Positions 44,801 through 55,000 of a DNA stretch of 64,000 bases are shown here, piece after piece. How positions within the stretch are numbered: the stretch's first letter is position 1; every line of letters starts with the position of its first letter. The stretch lies in assembly GCA_019055375.1 (NCBI GenBank), contig JAHQIW010000023.1:35380-99379 (forward strand). Direction: 5' to 3'. This DNA is from Parelaphostrongylus tenuis (taxonomy: Eukaryota; Nematoda; Chromadorea; Rhabditida; Metastrongylidae). The notes beneath the pieces were generated by a model. The model was not told the origin of the DNA and did not search any database. It worked only from the letters and a program-made list of their open reading frames with translations. The position numbers and the translations under genes are program-made.

Positions 44801-45798
44801 GAGGGAAGAACAGAAAATATACGCTCACCGAACATTCTGGCAGAAAATTTTGTGAAAAAGGTATATATTTTGATGGTTAGGCATCCTGCTAAGGAGAAAT
44901 AAATCTCGTAGCTTACAGCAGCAATATTCTCACTTGTTTCAGTTCACATCAAGCCATGTGCCAATCGTTGAAATTTATGATGCGCTTAAGGCTGCAGCAG
45001 ATTCACACAAGAATTACACCGTGAGTTCATTCTGTTCTGTGTATTGCACCCTATATAAATAGCGCCTTGTACTAAAGAAAACCCCATCCCTCTGAGTTTC
45101 CACAGTTTAGTACCAAATTTGAAGCAAAAAGGATCGAGACATTGATTTAGTAATCTCTAGGCTCAACTTATGTTTCAACCAGCTTTGAAAAGAAAACTCC
45201 TATGTGTCAAGATGTTACTCTTAGAACTCACGGCTTGGTGTCAGCCTTTTTTCATCGTATTATTTTAGTTAGAATGCATGAATGGGCGCTGGAATGGATC
45301 GGCATCTTCTTGCCTGGAATCTTCTTGCCGCCGAAAACAATCTACCCACACCAAGCATAGTTCGGAGTCCTGCCTATCAGCAATTGAGCCATTTCCAAGT
45401 GTCCACTAGTCAAGTTGGTATTAATTACATCCTATCTACATTTAATCTACTTATAAGTTATATCAAACAGGTCCCCACTCGTAACCTCATCCAGCTGTGT
45501 TTCGGTCCAGCTGCACCGGATTGTTATGGTATATGCTATAATCCGCAGGAAACTGAACTGCATTTCACTGTAACCAGTTTCAAAAGTTGTGGTTTCACTA
45601 GCTCTTAAACGGTAAGTAATAAAGAACATTGGGAGATTCAGTCATTGAGATTTGAGTGTTTCGTAATTATGAATCTCCAAGCCATAGCTAGTGATGATTA
45701 TCAACATACATTTCAGCTTCGTCAAAGAATTAGAACGTGCATTGGTCGATATGAACTTGGTATGCAGTGAAGCACTACGTGAAAAATCCAAATTGTGA
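30811..45798 (+). CDS. Carnitine O-acetyltransferase, peroxisomal-type C-terminus (19 exons, about 640 residues)
   Basis: Transfers acetyl or short acyl groups between CoA and carnitine. Exons: 30811-30840, 34155-34239, 36420-36548, 37765-37841, 38710-38779, 39043-39148, 39390-39491, 40565-40627, 41089-41260, 41705-41822, 41983-42044, 43025-43125, 43183-43302, 44032-44168, 44760-44860, 44943-45020, 45269-45414, 45471-45611, 45717-45798. Family landmarks in order: 'LPKLPVPDPRNTL', 'PWWLNVAYLQAR', 'STPFDMSPYLSIFGTTRIP', 'RHIIVLHNGH', 'VGIVSSDNRDRWAE', 'ALFAVCLD', 'LHGGG', 'YEHTPAEGPP' (catalytic His 43067-43069), 'KLSPDSFIQMAFQLAFYRIH', 'TYETATLRKFSEGRTENIRS', 'DRHLLAWNLL', 'VSTSQ', 'LCFGPAAPDCYGICYN'. 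It ends 'REKSKL', a PTS1 signal. The length matches the family. Five exons need 1-nt corrections (near 39404, 41783, 42025, 45285, 45605). Exons 1-2 are predicted from phase and splice sites only. Confidence 0.85.
31624..31775 (+). repeat. tRNA-like SINE, family A, copy 3
   Basis: The acceptor-like stem GACGTCA (31624-31630) pairs with TGACGTC (31690-31696). It encloses an A-box-like 'taatgcagtcgg', 'acacgcacccgag' and a decayed B-box 'attcaattccc'. The tail 'cagcgtcataacagcgcaaa' matches copies 1 and 2. It sits in intron 1 of the carnitine acetyltransferase gene. Confidence 0.6.
32858..32890. repeat. (AT)n microsatellite in intron 1
   Basis: About 30 bp of TA repeat. Confidence 0.85.
33580..33665 (+). 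repeat. Single arm of the mariner-derived foldback family
   Basis: 'attgcgcattttcttgctaa', 'tattttgatataaaactgat' and 'ctagatggagctcg' match the arms at 14.9 and 17.2 kb. No inverse partner is present. Confidence 0.5.
33718..33915 (+). repeat. tRNA-derived SINE, family B, copy 7 (intronic)
   Basis: Head 'tggttagaggtgcttcgcga'; body 'gcactgacttgatacatcgg', 'gtcgccaccgcgagtcataa', 'gtaggccgaatatgcattca'. In intron 1 of the carnitine acetyltransferase gene, sense orientation. Confidence 0.7.
36070..36230. repeat. Mixed ATGTAC/TA simple repeat in intron 2
   Basis: About 160 bp of 'tacatgtacatatacatgta'-type sequence ending in (AT)n. Confidence 0.85.
38122..38260. repeat. Palindromic MITE in intron 4
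   Basis: The left arm 'ttgtaaaatgtcacgaactg', 'attcaaaacttgcagtg' is mirrored by 'cactgtaagttttgaataat', 'ggacagttcgtgaaacattt', 'tacatttctttagtca', with a loop of only about 7 nt. Confidence 0.8.
38838..38972 (-). repeat. tRNA-derived SINE, family B, copy 8 (intronic, antisense head)
   Basis: On the minus strand 'aaagcgcagtggttagaaat' and 'gatggttcaagttcacacgg' resemble the tRNA-like head. The body is missing. Confidence 0.5.
40686..40745. repeat. Perfect-arm hairpin in intron 8
   Basis: 'gttatgcttctgaaaagc' (40686-40703) is the exact inverse of 'gcttttcagaagcataac' (40728-40745), and the inner part 'cgatat' pairs with 'atatcg'. It lies about 60 bp after the donor of exon 8. Confidence 0.85.
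42246..42535 (+). repeat. tRNA-derived SINE, family B, copy 9 (intronic)
   Basis: A-box-like 'tggcgcagtgt' at 42258-42268; 'gggtcgatagc' in the B-box position; body 'taggccaccgcgaaacgtct', 'aaggccgggtacgcattcat', 'cacctttgacgatgctc'; 3' 'ttatcaacgtcgagagcttc'. In intron 11. Confidence 0.7.
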
Positions 45799-46960
45799 TT
45801 TTGCGTAAGCTCAAGTGTAGATATTTCAGTGTTTGATGTAACCAATGAAATGTTTAAAATATCTTTGCAATTGTCCTATGTCCACATAAATTTGCATATC
45901 GTCAGTTGTCGCTGTATAACTGTAGATATAAATGGCTACTTCAGTCGTGTTGTTGGCACTTTTTTCAGTATTTTTGCTTGACAAAATAATTTTAAAGTCA
46001 CATTTGAGGAAAGTGTATCAATAGCAATAGGACGACCCCTCCGAAATACCTAAGCTTTATAACTTCGAGGTCGGCCAGCTGGTACTAAGCTTGTCTGTAA
46101 AGAGCCACTTTAGACAAAGTTTGGTGACTTCCTCAGTGGTGAACACCTAAGAACATACTAGATGAGCCATGCCAGGGAATAGAATGAAATAAACTTTACT
46201 AGCACTCGATTACATGAACAAGGAAGAGTTGCATGTTGAGAATGAACTTATACGTAGCTCCGAAGGACATCGTGAATGGTGGACACGAAACGACGAACAG
46301 TACGAAAGAAATGCTGTCATTCGCAAAGCACGCAATGTTGACTGACATAAACAAACAAAAATAAGATGGTTGGTTGTAGACTTGCCGAATATACCTAAGT
46401 TGAAAGGACCGTTTGCACGATAAGTGGCTCGTTTCCACATTGTACAGCCCTCGATGCACATTTTAACTTTGCTCCTTTCATAAGATTGGTCCACTATGTC
46501 TTTTGGAAATCCATGCCAGAAGGCTCCAAGGTCGTTGGCAATAAGTAATTGGTAGACAACTTGACCCTTTGGGAACCATATGACCCATTTCGGACGACGC
46601 AAGCGCGGCGTAGTATCTCGCTCACTGTAATCACGGCACCATGTCCGCAGCTATTTTGTTATAGCGCGCACCAAAATGGAAATAAGAGATTTATTCGGTA
46701 GATTTGTGTTCCAGGGGACATCGTCATTACTGAGTCACTGAAGAGACTTTTAAAAAATTTTTTTCTACGTCGGGACTGACGTATCTAGAAAATCCTTGTT
46801 TCAACGAGGAAAACCACGTCATTACGAAAAGGAACATAGGTCAAACCGCTGTATAACATTCTTACGATGTCTTGATTATGTTTTTCGTATTATTTACATT
46901 TATATATATTATACGTTTATTATTATGTTTATTATATATATATATATTTGTTACTGTTGA
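45799..46960. other. 3' flank of the carnitine acetyltransferase gene, no second gene called
   Basis: AATAAA at 46188-46193 is a possible poly(A) signal 390 bp after the stop; 'aatgaa' near 45845 is a closer variant. A 130-codon minus-strand frame (46602-46210) has no recognised domain. 46895-46950 is TA-rich. Confidence 0.35.
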
Positions 46961-47092
46961 TGCTCAGCGAATTCCTAGAGCGAGAAGGACCCACTGGGCT
47001 ACTCTTGCACGCGATAGGGAAAAATGGAAGAGTTGCTGGTACCCGCTCGAGTCACTCGACGATCAACGGGACCGACAGGTGATACAGGTGTT
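46961..47092 (+). mobile_element. RTE 3'-end fragment
   Basis: 'DAQRIPRARRTHWATLARDR' and 'EKWKSCWYPLESLDDQRD' match the C-terminus of the 225-1253 RT. The 3' tail is 'gacaggtgatacaggtg', followed by (AT)n at 47093-47112. 'gttga' occurs at both ends as a possible short target duplication. Confidence 0.85.
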
Positions 47093-47112
47093 GATATATA
47101 TATATATATATA

Positions 47113-47890
47113 TGCAATGTTATGTAGTGGTAGGCTCAAACGTAAAACATTTTGTGTACCTATTACGGTACTGCAAGTTACTGTTGACGATCTACTGCTT
47201 CCTAAGATCTGATTTTGTCTTTCTCGATAATTAGTTTTAATCCTTCTTACTAATCGCACTACATTCAGTTTCTCATAGCTGGTCCATCCATGGGACTATG
47301 CCTAATTTTCTGCTCTTCTGTCTCTCTGCTTTTCGGAAGTACTGCTTTTTAACAATAAACTATGATTCTTTGATAACCAAGAGAATTATGAGCAGTAAAC
47401 ACGACACTATTGCAGAAAAAAAACTAAGCTCTATCACTTTATGGCTATTGTTGATCTATATTTCGCTATCATCTATGCGGTACAAAGGCTCATCACTCAG
47501 AGACATTGTTCTTAGAATTTGGAGGTACTTGAGAACTTATGTTGTATCTCTTCCGACAAGTTTTTATGTTTACACGCTTTAGGTGGGTGACGATGATCCA
47601 CTATTGCGCTCAAAAAAAAAACGAATAATAGCCGATTAACACTCAGGTTCCTAACCAATCAATATCCTGGGACACACAAATTCCAGTCCTCAGTCTTTCT
47701 AAAAGGCCTTCGTAGCACGCTCTATCAGTTTCAATAAATCCCCGGACCGACTATTTATTTACCTCGGCATAGTTCGAATAAATGGACGTTTTCTTCTGTT
47801 TAGCCTTTCTAAAATGTGATTGATATTATTTATTGATTATCAGCATAACATATGACAATACAGTTGATAATGCAGCATGACTATCATAAC
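47113..47890. other. No recognisable gene
   Basis: Short frames only. This may include terminal-repeat sequence of the PLE fragment that begins upstream on the minus strand. Confidence 0.3.
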
Positions 47891-47903
47891 AGCCGTGGTA
47901 GCT

Positions 47904-47932
47904 TACGTTTCGGCAAGGTTCGCCATCTTCAG
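47904..47932 (-). ncRNA. Hammerhead ribozyme core downstream of PLE endonuclease
   Basis: The minus strand reads CUGAAGA (47932-47926), stem II GGC...GCC (47924-47922 with 47914-47912), GAAA (47911-47908), then CGUA. All core bases are present. It lies about 200 bp 3' of the endonuclease remnant, as in Penelope-like terminal repeats. Stem I was not resolved. Confidence 0.65.
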
Positions 47933-48134
47933 AGCCTGGAAAGGTCAAATTGATCCGCAAATCATTCAGTCACAAAAGCCTCCATGACCTTAGCAGAAAA
48001 AGTAAGAAATGAATTTTTTGGATCGCATAGTGAAAAACTTCATTAAAAAAACACACTCATTCCGCTTAGATGTTGTAGGTCTTTCAATTATTCAGTGAAG
48101 ACTTGCCACTTAGAGTCAGTGCGTAAGTGAGACT

Positions 48135-48620
48135 GTGCCTGCTCAGGCCGGGAATATCAGCCTTAGGCATGGTGCGAGGTCACGCGTTACTACGAGGCAC
48201 TCCTCTTTTGCGATTCATTTTTGGGCCTTTACTATGTATCCAAAAGGCTTCCAAAGTCTTACGCGAGGATGTTTTAATTCCTGTGCAAGAACCGTGAATT
48301 TAACGTCAAAATCTGTCCTTTATGCTTTTGTTCCTTATGCGTGCTTAGAGGGGTTCTGAGTCGGAGTTACGTTTCCCAGGTAGATGCTCCTTTACGCGGA
48401 TGCAGAATGGTCTACCCGTTTCGCCAATATATTCCAACCCGCATGCCTCTCAAGAGATTAGGTAAATTGTACCCGACCTTATGCAGTCACCTTCCCTGCC
48501 GTTTGGGCAAACCTTGCAGTCATTGGTTTCGCAGAGGCGGTCTACAGTCGGTTGCGGACTAATTGTCGCTCTAGTGTAAGGTGGTATCTCGACTACTGCT
48601 ATCAAACTATCCAAATCCGC
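48135..48620 (-). pseudogene. PLE GIY-YIG endonuclease remnant
   Basis: Read 5' to 3' on the minus strand: 'VEIPPYTRATISPQPTVDRL', then 'CKVCPNGREGDC' (the Cys motif of Penelope linkers), 'SGTIYLIS' (GIY strand), a stop, 'EACGLEYIGETGRPFCIRVK' (YIG strand and catalytic Arg), 'EHLPGKRNSDSEPL', a frame change, then 'SSRKTLEAFWI' with the conserved Glu and 'PKMNRKRGV'. The domain is nearly complete but broken by a stop and frameshifts, so inactive. No RT is seen upstream within the recognisable sequence. Confidence 0.75.
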
Positions 48621-48839
48621 TCTGTTTTAAGCAGCGTTCAATTGCTGCACTTACTTGGTTAGAGATAAAAGGCAGGATGAATGGAACTCTATCTTCGCCA
48701 ATATAAAATCTGATGAAACTATCACGTTGCCCCCTCGACCACACACTAGCCCGTTGTTTGAATATCACCGCGAATCCATTGGTCCTTGCTAGCACAATTT
48801 TGATTTCTTCGTCCCAGAAAAAAAAAAAACAGTTAGCAT

Positions 48840-49000
48840 GAGCACTAGCATTCTAAGTTTTGTCCAGCGAAGTATGAGCGAGATAAGGAAGAGAAAATAT
48901 GTGGTTGTGTGAAACAAAATTTTACTTTGGCATTGTACAACGCTACAGAAGGGTGTTTTAAAAAACCAGTTGCGGGGAGCTGTAGCAAGAGATTTAAGCT
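48840..49000 (-). repeat. Single copy of the 18.5-21.9 kb degenerate repeat
   Basis: 'agcgaagtatgagcgagat', 'tgtgtgaaacaaaattttac', 'ttgtacaacgctacagaagg' and 'agatttaagcttttgaat' follow the order seen at 21.78-21.9 kb. This is the last repeat shared with the rest of the window. Confidence 0.5.
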
Positions 49001-49044
49001 TTTGAATGTTCAGAGTACAAATCCTCACTGAAGCAAATTTACCT

Positions 49045-52000
49045 CGAACACGAGCATTCCCCCCCCCATTATGATGATTCGAGGGCTTCAATTTCTCGGT
49101 TGTCTAAACATATAGGGGGACCGGGTATACTCTAATATAACATTATACCACTATATGACATCGGCAGTCGATCACAATTCTCTCCTTGTATACTGACCCC
49201 GCACCACCTTGCCCCGCCTTTTTTTTCTTTTTTTCTTTTTCTTCTTTTCATGTCTGGTTTTAGTATATATTGTTACAGTATACCCAATAATGGTTGACGT
49301 GCTTGTGCTATACAAAAAATTTGCATTGTTTTTTCATTTGCATGGTGATCTAACCAAGATATCACTCTCTTCCTTGTTTTTTCTTTCTTTTTTCTTTTCT
49401 CTCCTTTGAGATGAATTTCTTTCTCAACCGTTGTTGCACCATTCCGCTTTTTATTAGTTTTCTTTCTATTTCTTTTTTTCTTCTATATTGATTCGGTATT
49501 TAATAGGATGTTTGAGATTTCGGTGACGTTCGACATCCCCGGTCGCTGAACGAGCAAAGTTTTTTGCACAAGCACTCCAGTAATATTGGTTATCAATAAG
49601 TATAAGCTTGTTAAATAATAATTAGGAATTTCTTGCCTTCATTATCCAAAGATTAAATTTTAAGAATCATGTATAGTACTGTATTTTGGCGGAGCTAGTG
49701 GTACCGTTCTGAATCTTTTATATGCTGATTTGAAAATCAAGGAGCCACGTTTCCATCAGGTCATGTTTTTAGCAGATTTCATGTCCTGCTTTCCATGGCT
49801 GTTTTTCTCGATAAGTGTATTTCTATTATATGCATTGGCAAATAGTTATTTTTTGATTTTTGTTTCAGCATTAGTTTTTTTTTTGTTTTTAGGATTTTTT
49901 TATATGCCAAAGGTAGTGTCATACTTTGATCGTCCGTAATCGATCACGAGGATTTTTTTTGATTCGATTTAGATTTAGCTTTTGTTTCTTCTTTTGTTTA
50001 CGATGTATGAGTTTGATAGTAGTTTCTTGATTGAGATGTTTTTTTTGCTACCGACATTTCGAGGGCCATATTTAATTTATATCCATTGATTTTTCTTGCA
50101 TTTGAGTTAAGTTTATTTTCTTTTTTTGTTTAGTTTGAATGTAATTTTTTTTTCTTTTTATGTTTTCCTGTTTCCACATTGAGATTATGTGGAATTGTTA
50201 TACGTTTTTTTTTTTGGTATACGAACCTTTCAAAATTATGTACCAATCTATGGGGTAATTTAACGATGTAATAACACAATTTGATTCTTTACTAATTTAA
50301 TAAGTTTAAATGGATAATGAGCGTTGAGGCTTCATTTTTCTTATTGTTTTACTATTAGGCGATTCCTTTTTTCTCTTTTTTTTCTTAAAGGGTACCGGGA
50401 TTCTATGACCATGTAATGAGGATCTATATAGCTAACGGGAATAAAGAAATGTGCCTCCGATGTAAATGTTACTGTAACAGTAATTTGGGAATTGTTATGT
50501 ATTATTATTTCTTCGGTCCCCCCCCCACCCTTTTTTTTTTTAATTCGTATCTCGGATGTCGGGGGATGGTTCACCACTTATAATAGGCCTGCAAACAAAA
50601 GGAGTAATGTCCACATGGCGCATATTATGGCGACACGCTTAATATTTCATGATCCAACAATACCCTTGTTTAGTCCTAACTCGCTGATCGATACTGACAC
50701 GAAACCTCTGATAAACTTCGGGGAAAACACGTCCCTAGTCTTTTTTCTTTCCATTTTTTTTTTTTTTCTCACCTGTTAATTTGTACCTCTCACAAGACTT
50801 TTATTGTGTTGATTTCTCCTTTCTTTCGTGTAACATGGCGTCTCGCTGGTTTTTACTCGCATCATAGGACCAACGACCTCTTTTTGTCGGACGCTCCTTT
50901 CCCTTTCCCTTTCTTTTCTTTTGAAGAAATTCCACACGCGATTAAGCATCAACCAAATCCTTGATACTATGGCACTACAAATGATGTGGTCCATGTAAAT
51001 AATATATTGATTACATACAATCCTTTTGAGGGTGTCATATTGAATTTTGTTTGATCGACTTTTTTTTGTTTTTTTAGTGCTGGGCCTCAATAAAACCCTC
51101 ACATGATCTTGGCTCTCTTCTCGAGCGGGGTGGCTGGGAATCGGCAGCGCAGACACGGGGTTTGTTGAGTTCCTTCCGCGCGGAACTTCCCTTATGATAC
51201 CGGGTTGCCCTTGCCTATAACCTGTGCGTATGCTTGCCGTGGGCAATCCAATCGATTGGGGGCACAAAATTGGTCAAAGACTACAATAAGGTAAGCTACT
51301 ATCGGGGTGGGGAGGAGCACTGAGGGGGGGAGTTAAACTAAAACCCCAAGCTGGCATACGTCAGCGGCTACCGACATTTTGGACCAGCACACGCTCGAGC
51401 AGTGACGATGACGGGCGACAGAGCAGAACACTTGAACAAATCGCTCCAATAGGAGCCGTATCGTATATCAAGAACCGAAAATTCTCTACCTACGAGCTAA
51501 TAGCAAACCCAATATTTCCTGTGGGCGCGTTCGTCGTGCTATGGATCTATAACGTCATCATTGTATGTTAGTGTTACTTTAAACAATGTGGCGCATTTGA
51601 TGTGAGCCTCACGATTTTTGACGGTCCGGGCATGCGAAAAAAGTGTAGGCGGCGTACAGGAGATACGGCGGCCAAACTCAAGATCGGGGCATTGATGTGT
51701 TCGCTCGGCGCGATAGCACGAGATATAAGGTGTTGCTTCTGGTCCGTTTTCGGGCCTTGTGGGGGTCGCGTGGGCTTCATGGGGTGAAGGCTCGGATCAC
51801 ATACCCCACTTAGAAGCAGCATCAAGTGAACACAGTCCCCCACGGTAACCCTCATCTAGGAGGGCTTATTCACACGCGGGTCCCTCTAGGGTGAAGTCTG
51901 CCTCACCAGGTTTTTCCTGGAAGTAGGCTCGCCCAGACTACTTTATCACCGCCAGGTCCCGCGAACGCGGTCGGGGTTCAAAGGAGAAACGTTTGCTGGA

Positions 52001-55000
52001 GGAGAAAATAAAATAACTCTGGGGAAGTATTACGGCTTTCTGTACGATTAATCCCGACGATCTCTTTTCTCAACAAAAATTAATATCTGTCGTTTTCAGT
52101 TTATCAAAATCCTTTCTGAGGCAAGCTGTCAAGTCTCTACTTATATGTGGCCAACTGCGATAGGTAATCCCAAGGCCCATAAACACAAAAAGGCCGTAGT
52201 CTAATGTTACACACACAAAAAACACAAGAGAGAAAAAAATATTTGTATAATATAATAACACCAAAAACAAAAAAAAACGATTAAATCGCACCCAGAAGAC
52301 CCACCACCCTCAGTCGGGTCATCTGGCGAATTTCGCCGCCCCTACACCGCTCCGCATCCCTCGCCTTTCTCCTCTCCCCTCCCCATCTGTAACCATCACA
52401 AGAACCACAATAGTCAAAAGCTTGCACCTTATTCTTACTTGCAATGTGACAATCTCCATTGTGTCACGACTACACTTCTCACTCCAAACCCCTCCCTTTG
52501 ATCTCCACCTCCGCAGAGCCACAACTTCACCACTTGGCCCCCGCTCATTCTTCTCACATTCCTCCTCAGTTCCGTTGACCAGCTCCCCTCCTCCTATGGC
52601 CCCTTCATAATGCTGACGCCAACCTCCCCCTCGTTACCCTTTACGCTCGCGTTTTGTCTCATCCATTATTTACTAGCCACCATAACCCCATTCGTCCTTC
52701 ATCTCCTCCCCAGACCCGACCACACCCACCCCATCAGAGATCCTCGTTCATCTGTGCACAACTATAGCGCCGTACCTAGCTATATAACCCCATAAACAGC
52801 CATCTACGCGCAACTTCGGTCACACGCGTAACGAGAAAACGTGGAGAGCGGGTAAAGGGTCGGAAATGCTACAGACCGGGAATAGAGGGCAAAAAGAAGG
52901 ATGGACAATAATTATTACTGTGTTGTAAAGTACGACTATATCACGAGGTATCAAGTTATAAAGAGTAACCTACACGAACTCGAATTGTGATATGAGGTTA
53001 CAAGTGAATAGATATCTATGTAAAAGCTCAACCGTATACATAACTGATAAGAACCTAGCACCTGTAGTGCAATAATGACATATAGAGAGTCACCCAGTTG
53101 CTACTTCCCACCAATCTCACTCCGTGAGCAAAGACTGAATACTAATTAGTTCAATGCGCTGCACGATAGACCCCATCCTTCCGCCGTCGGCCGGTTCATA
53201 CCAACCCGCACCTACTAGGGATCCCCCTCGCGCGCCCCCATGGTCCACATCCTACAGTGCTCTATACTCCAAGATCTTATGAATGAGCACTACAATTTAG
53301 CATGTGGCACAATTAGTTCATTCTACTCCTTTTCTGCACACGATCGTATGTTTATTTTAATCTTTTTTCTCCCTCAGAGACATACTTAGAGTGGTGACCA
53401 CCATGACCCAATTAAATGTGACCAAAATCAGTATTTCACTTTTTCTTTAACCATTTTGTCTTATATATGTCTTTTGTTTTTTTATCGTCATTCGAAGTGG
53501 ATATCTTATGTCTTGTACTGATTTTTTTCGAGTTTTTCCTGTGATCTTTAGCGTGATTTTTTTCGTATCAGTTTTTTCCTACAATCCGGACTCCTAAGTT
53601 TGCATGACTTCTTCCTCAGGGGATTGGGTTCTTGTCTTATTTTTATCAAGTGCAAAAAACTCTCAGACTAATATGGGAACAGCTAAATGGCACACTGATA
53701 TAATCCACCCGGAAGGAAAAGAAAACAAAGAATACCACGTCTACTTTCCCCCTATTAGTGATAGATTACTCCACTAGAACCAATCACTATCCTAATGGAC
53801 TTTCTTCAACGCACCTGACAGACCAACCACAATTTTCCCACACTAAGTGAATTCCTCTCAACTCCCTGTTGATTGCCAGCTCCCCCCACTCTGTCAAAAA
53901 ATTCGGCTCGTTTTCAAGGAAATCATTTTTAAGTCACTTTGCACCTTATATCTCGTGAACCTCTACTTCATCTTTATTTGGTTTGACCGAACGGACATTC
54001 CAACCTTTTCTCCCTTTCAGGTGATTTCTTTTTTTATTGAAGCGTTTTAGCTTTGTTTTGTGGGGCTATAGCGGGCTGCTTTGGGTCTGTCTATTCGCTA
54101 CCCCTGTCCCGAAATCGTAAGTGGAAATTTTATAGCCTGTCAGCTTGCACTACCCCCAAATGGTCTCACCGGCCCTTGTCTTATAGTTTTTAGTGCTTAT
54201 TGGTCTACTTATTAGATTTCCACAAATTACTGTCCAAATATATATATACATGATACGTGGAGGATTACAAGTAATTCTTCCAGTTGCTCTAGGAGTAAAT
54301 TGCGACTGGATCTCCTCTCTCGTCTTCAGCGATTTATTAATTGCCGCGCACTCCCCCCCGCCAACATGAAAGGTGTTAGTTGTTTTTGTTCCTGGAAAGC
54401 CAACCAGTCCACTTTCTGATGGGTCATTAGTTCAGACTGATGGCGGGCGTCTTATCACTCCAGGCCTCCGTGTGTACTCTACCCCCCTTTCGTTTTTTCA
54501 CACAACAATAGGAGCACTGTCGCCGGTCGCCTGTTTTTTAGTGTGTTTTGATTCCAGATACGACCACTGGATGCATCAAACTGCATAGCACCATTTTGAG
54601 TGCAGTCTTTTTTATTTCAAGATCGGCTCTGATAGCATTCCTGATACGCTTTTTTTTCTAATTCATCCAAGACTTTTTTCCATGGCGTTTCTATTCTTTC
54701 CCACCTCTCTCCTTCTCCCGGATTACCCCGGACACACTTCTGGGCTCCAGGGTGGGGTGTGGCATAGTCCGAAAAATAACTATCTCTATCCAAATGCTTG
54801 CTGGGCATTGATGAGGGATTGAAAACCTCGCGCATTTAAGCTACCATTCTACAGACCGACGCCCTCTATTTTGATATGCTTGTTTGAGGAATCTATCCAT
54901 ATAACCACACGACGTTCTGTGCGTTTGTATTCGTATGAAGCCATGTGTGGGGGAGATCCGTCCATTTCCGTACACAGGAGTAAGATGACTTATCCAAATC

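Noticed and set aside
46210..46602. 130-codon minus-strand ORF as a gene
   Set aside because: No domain, no splice partners and a second overlapping frame of similar length; not supportable.
49730..49939. Short hydrophobic membrane-protein-like ORF
   Set aside because: The hydrophobicity follows from the T-rich block; there is no family resemblance or gene structure.
50776..51267. 163-codon minus-strand ORF
   Set aside because: Low-complexity Arg/Ser/Glu-rich translation in the anomalous region; no recognisable domain or splice context.
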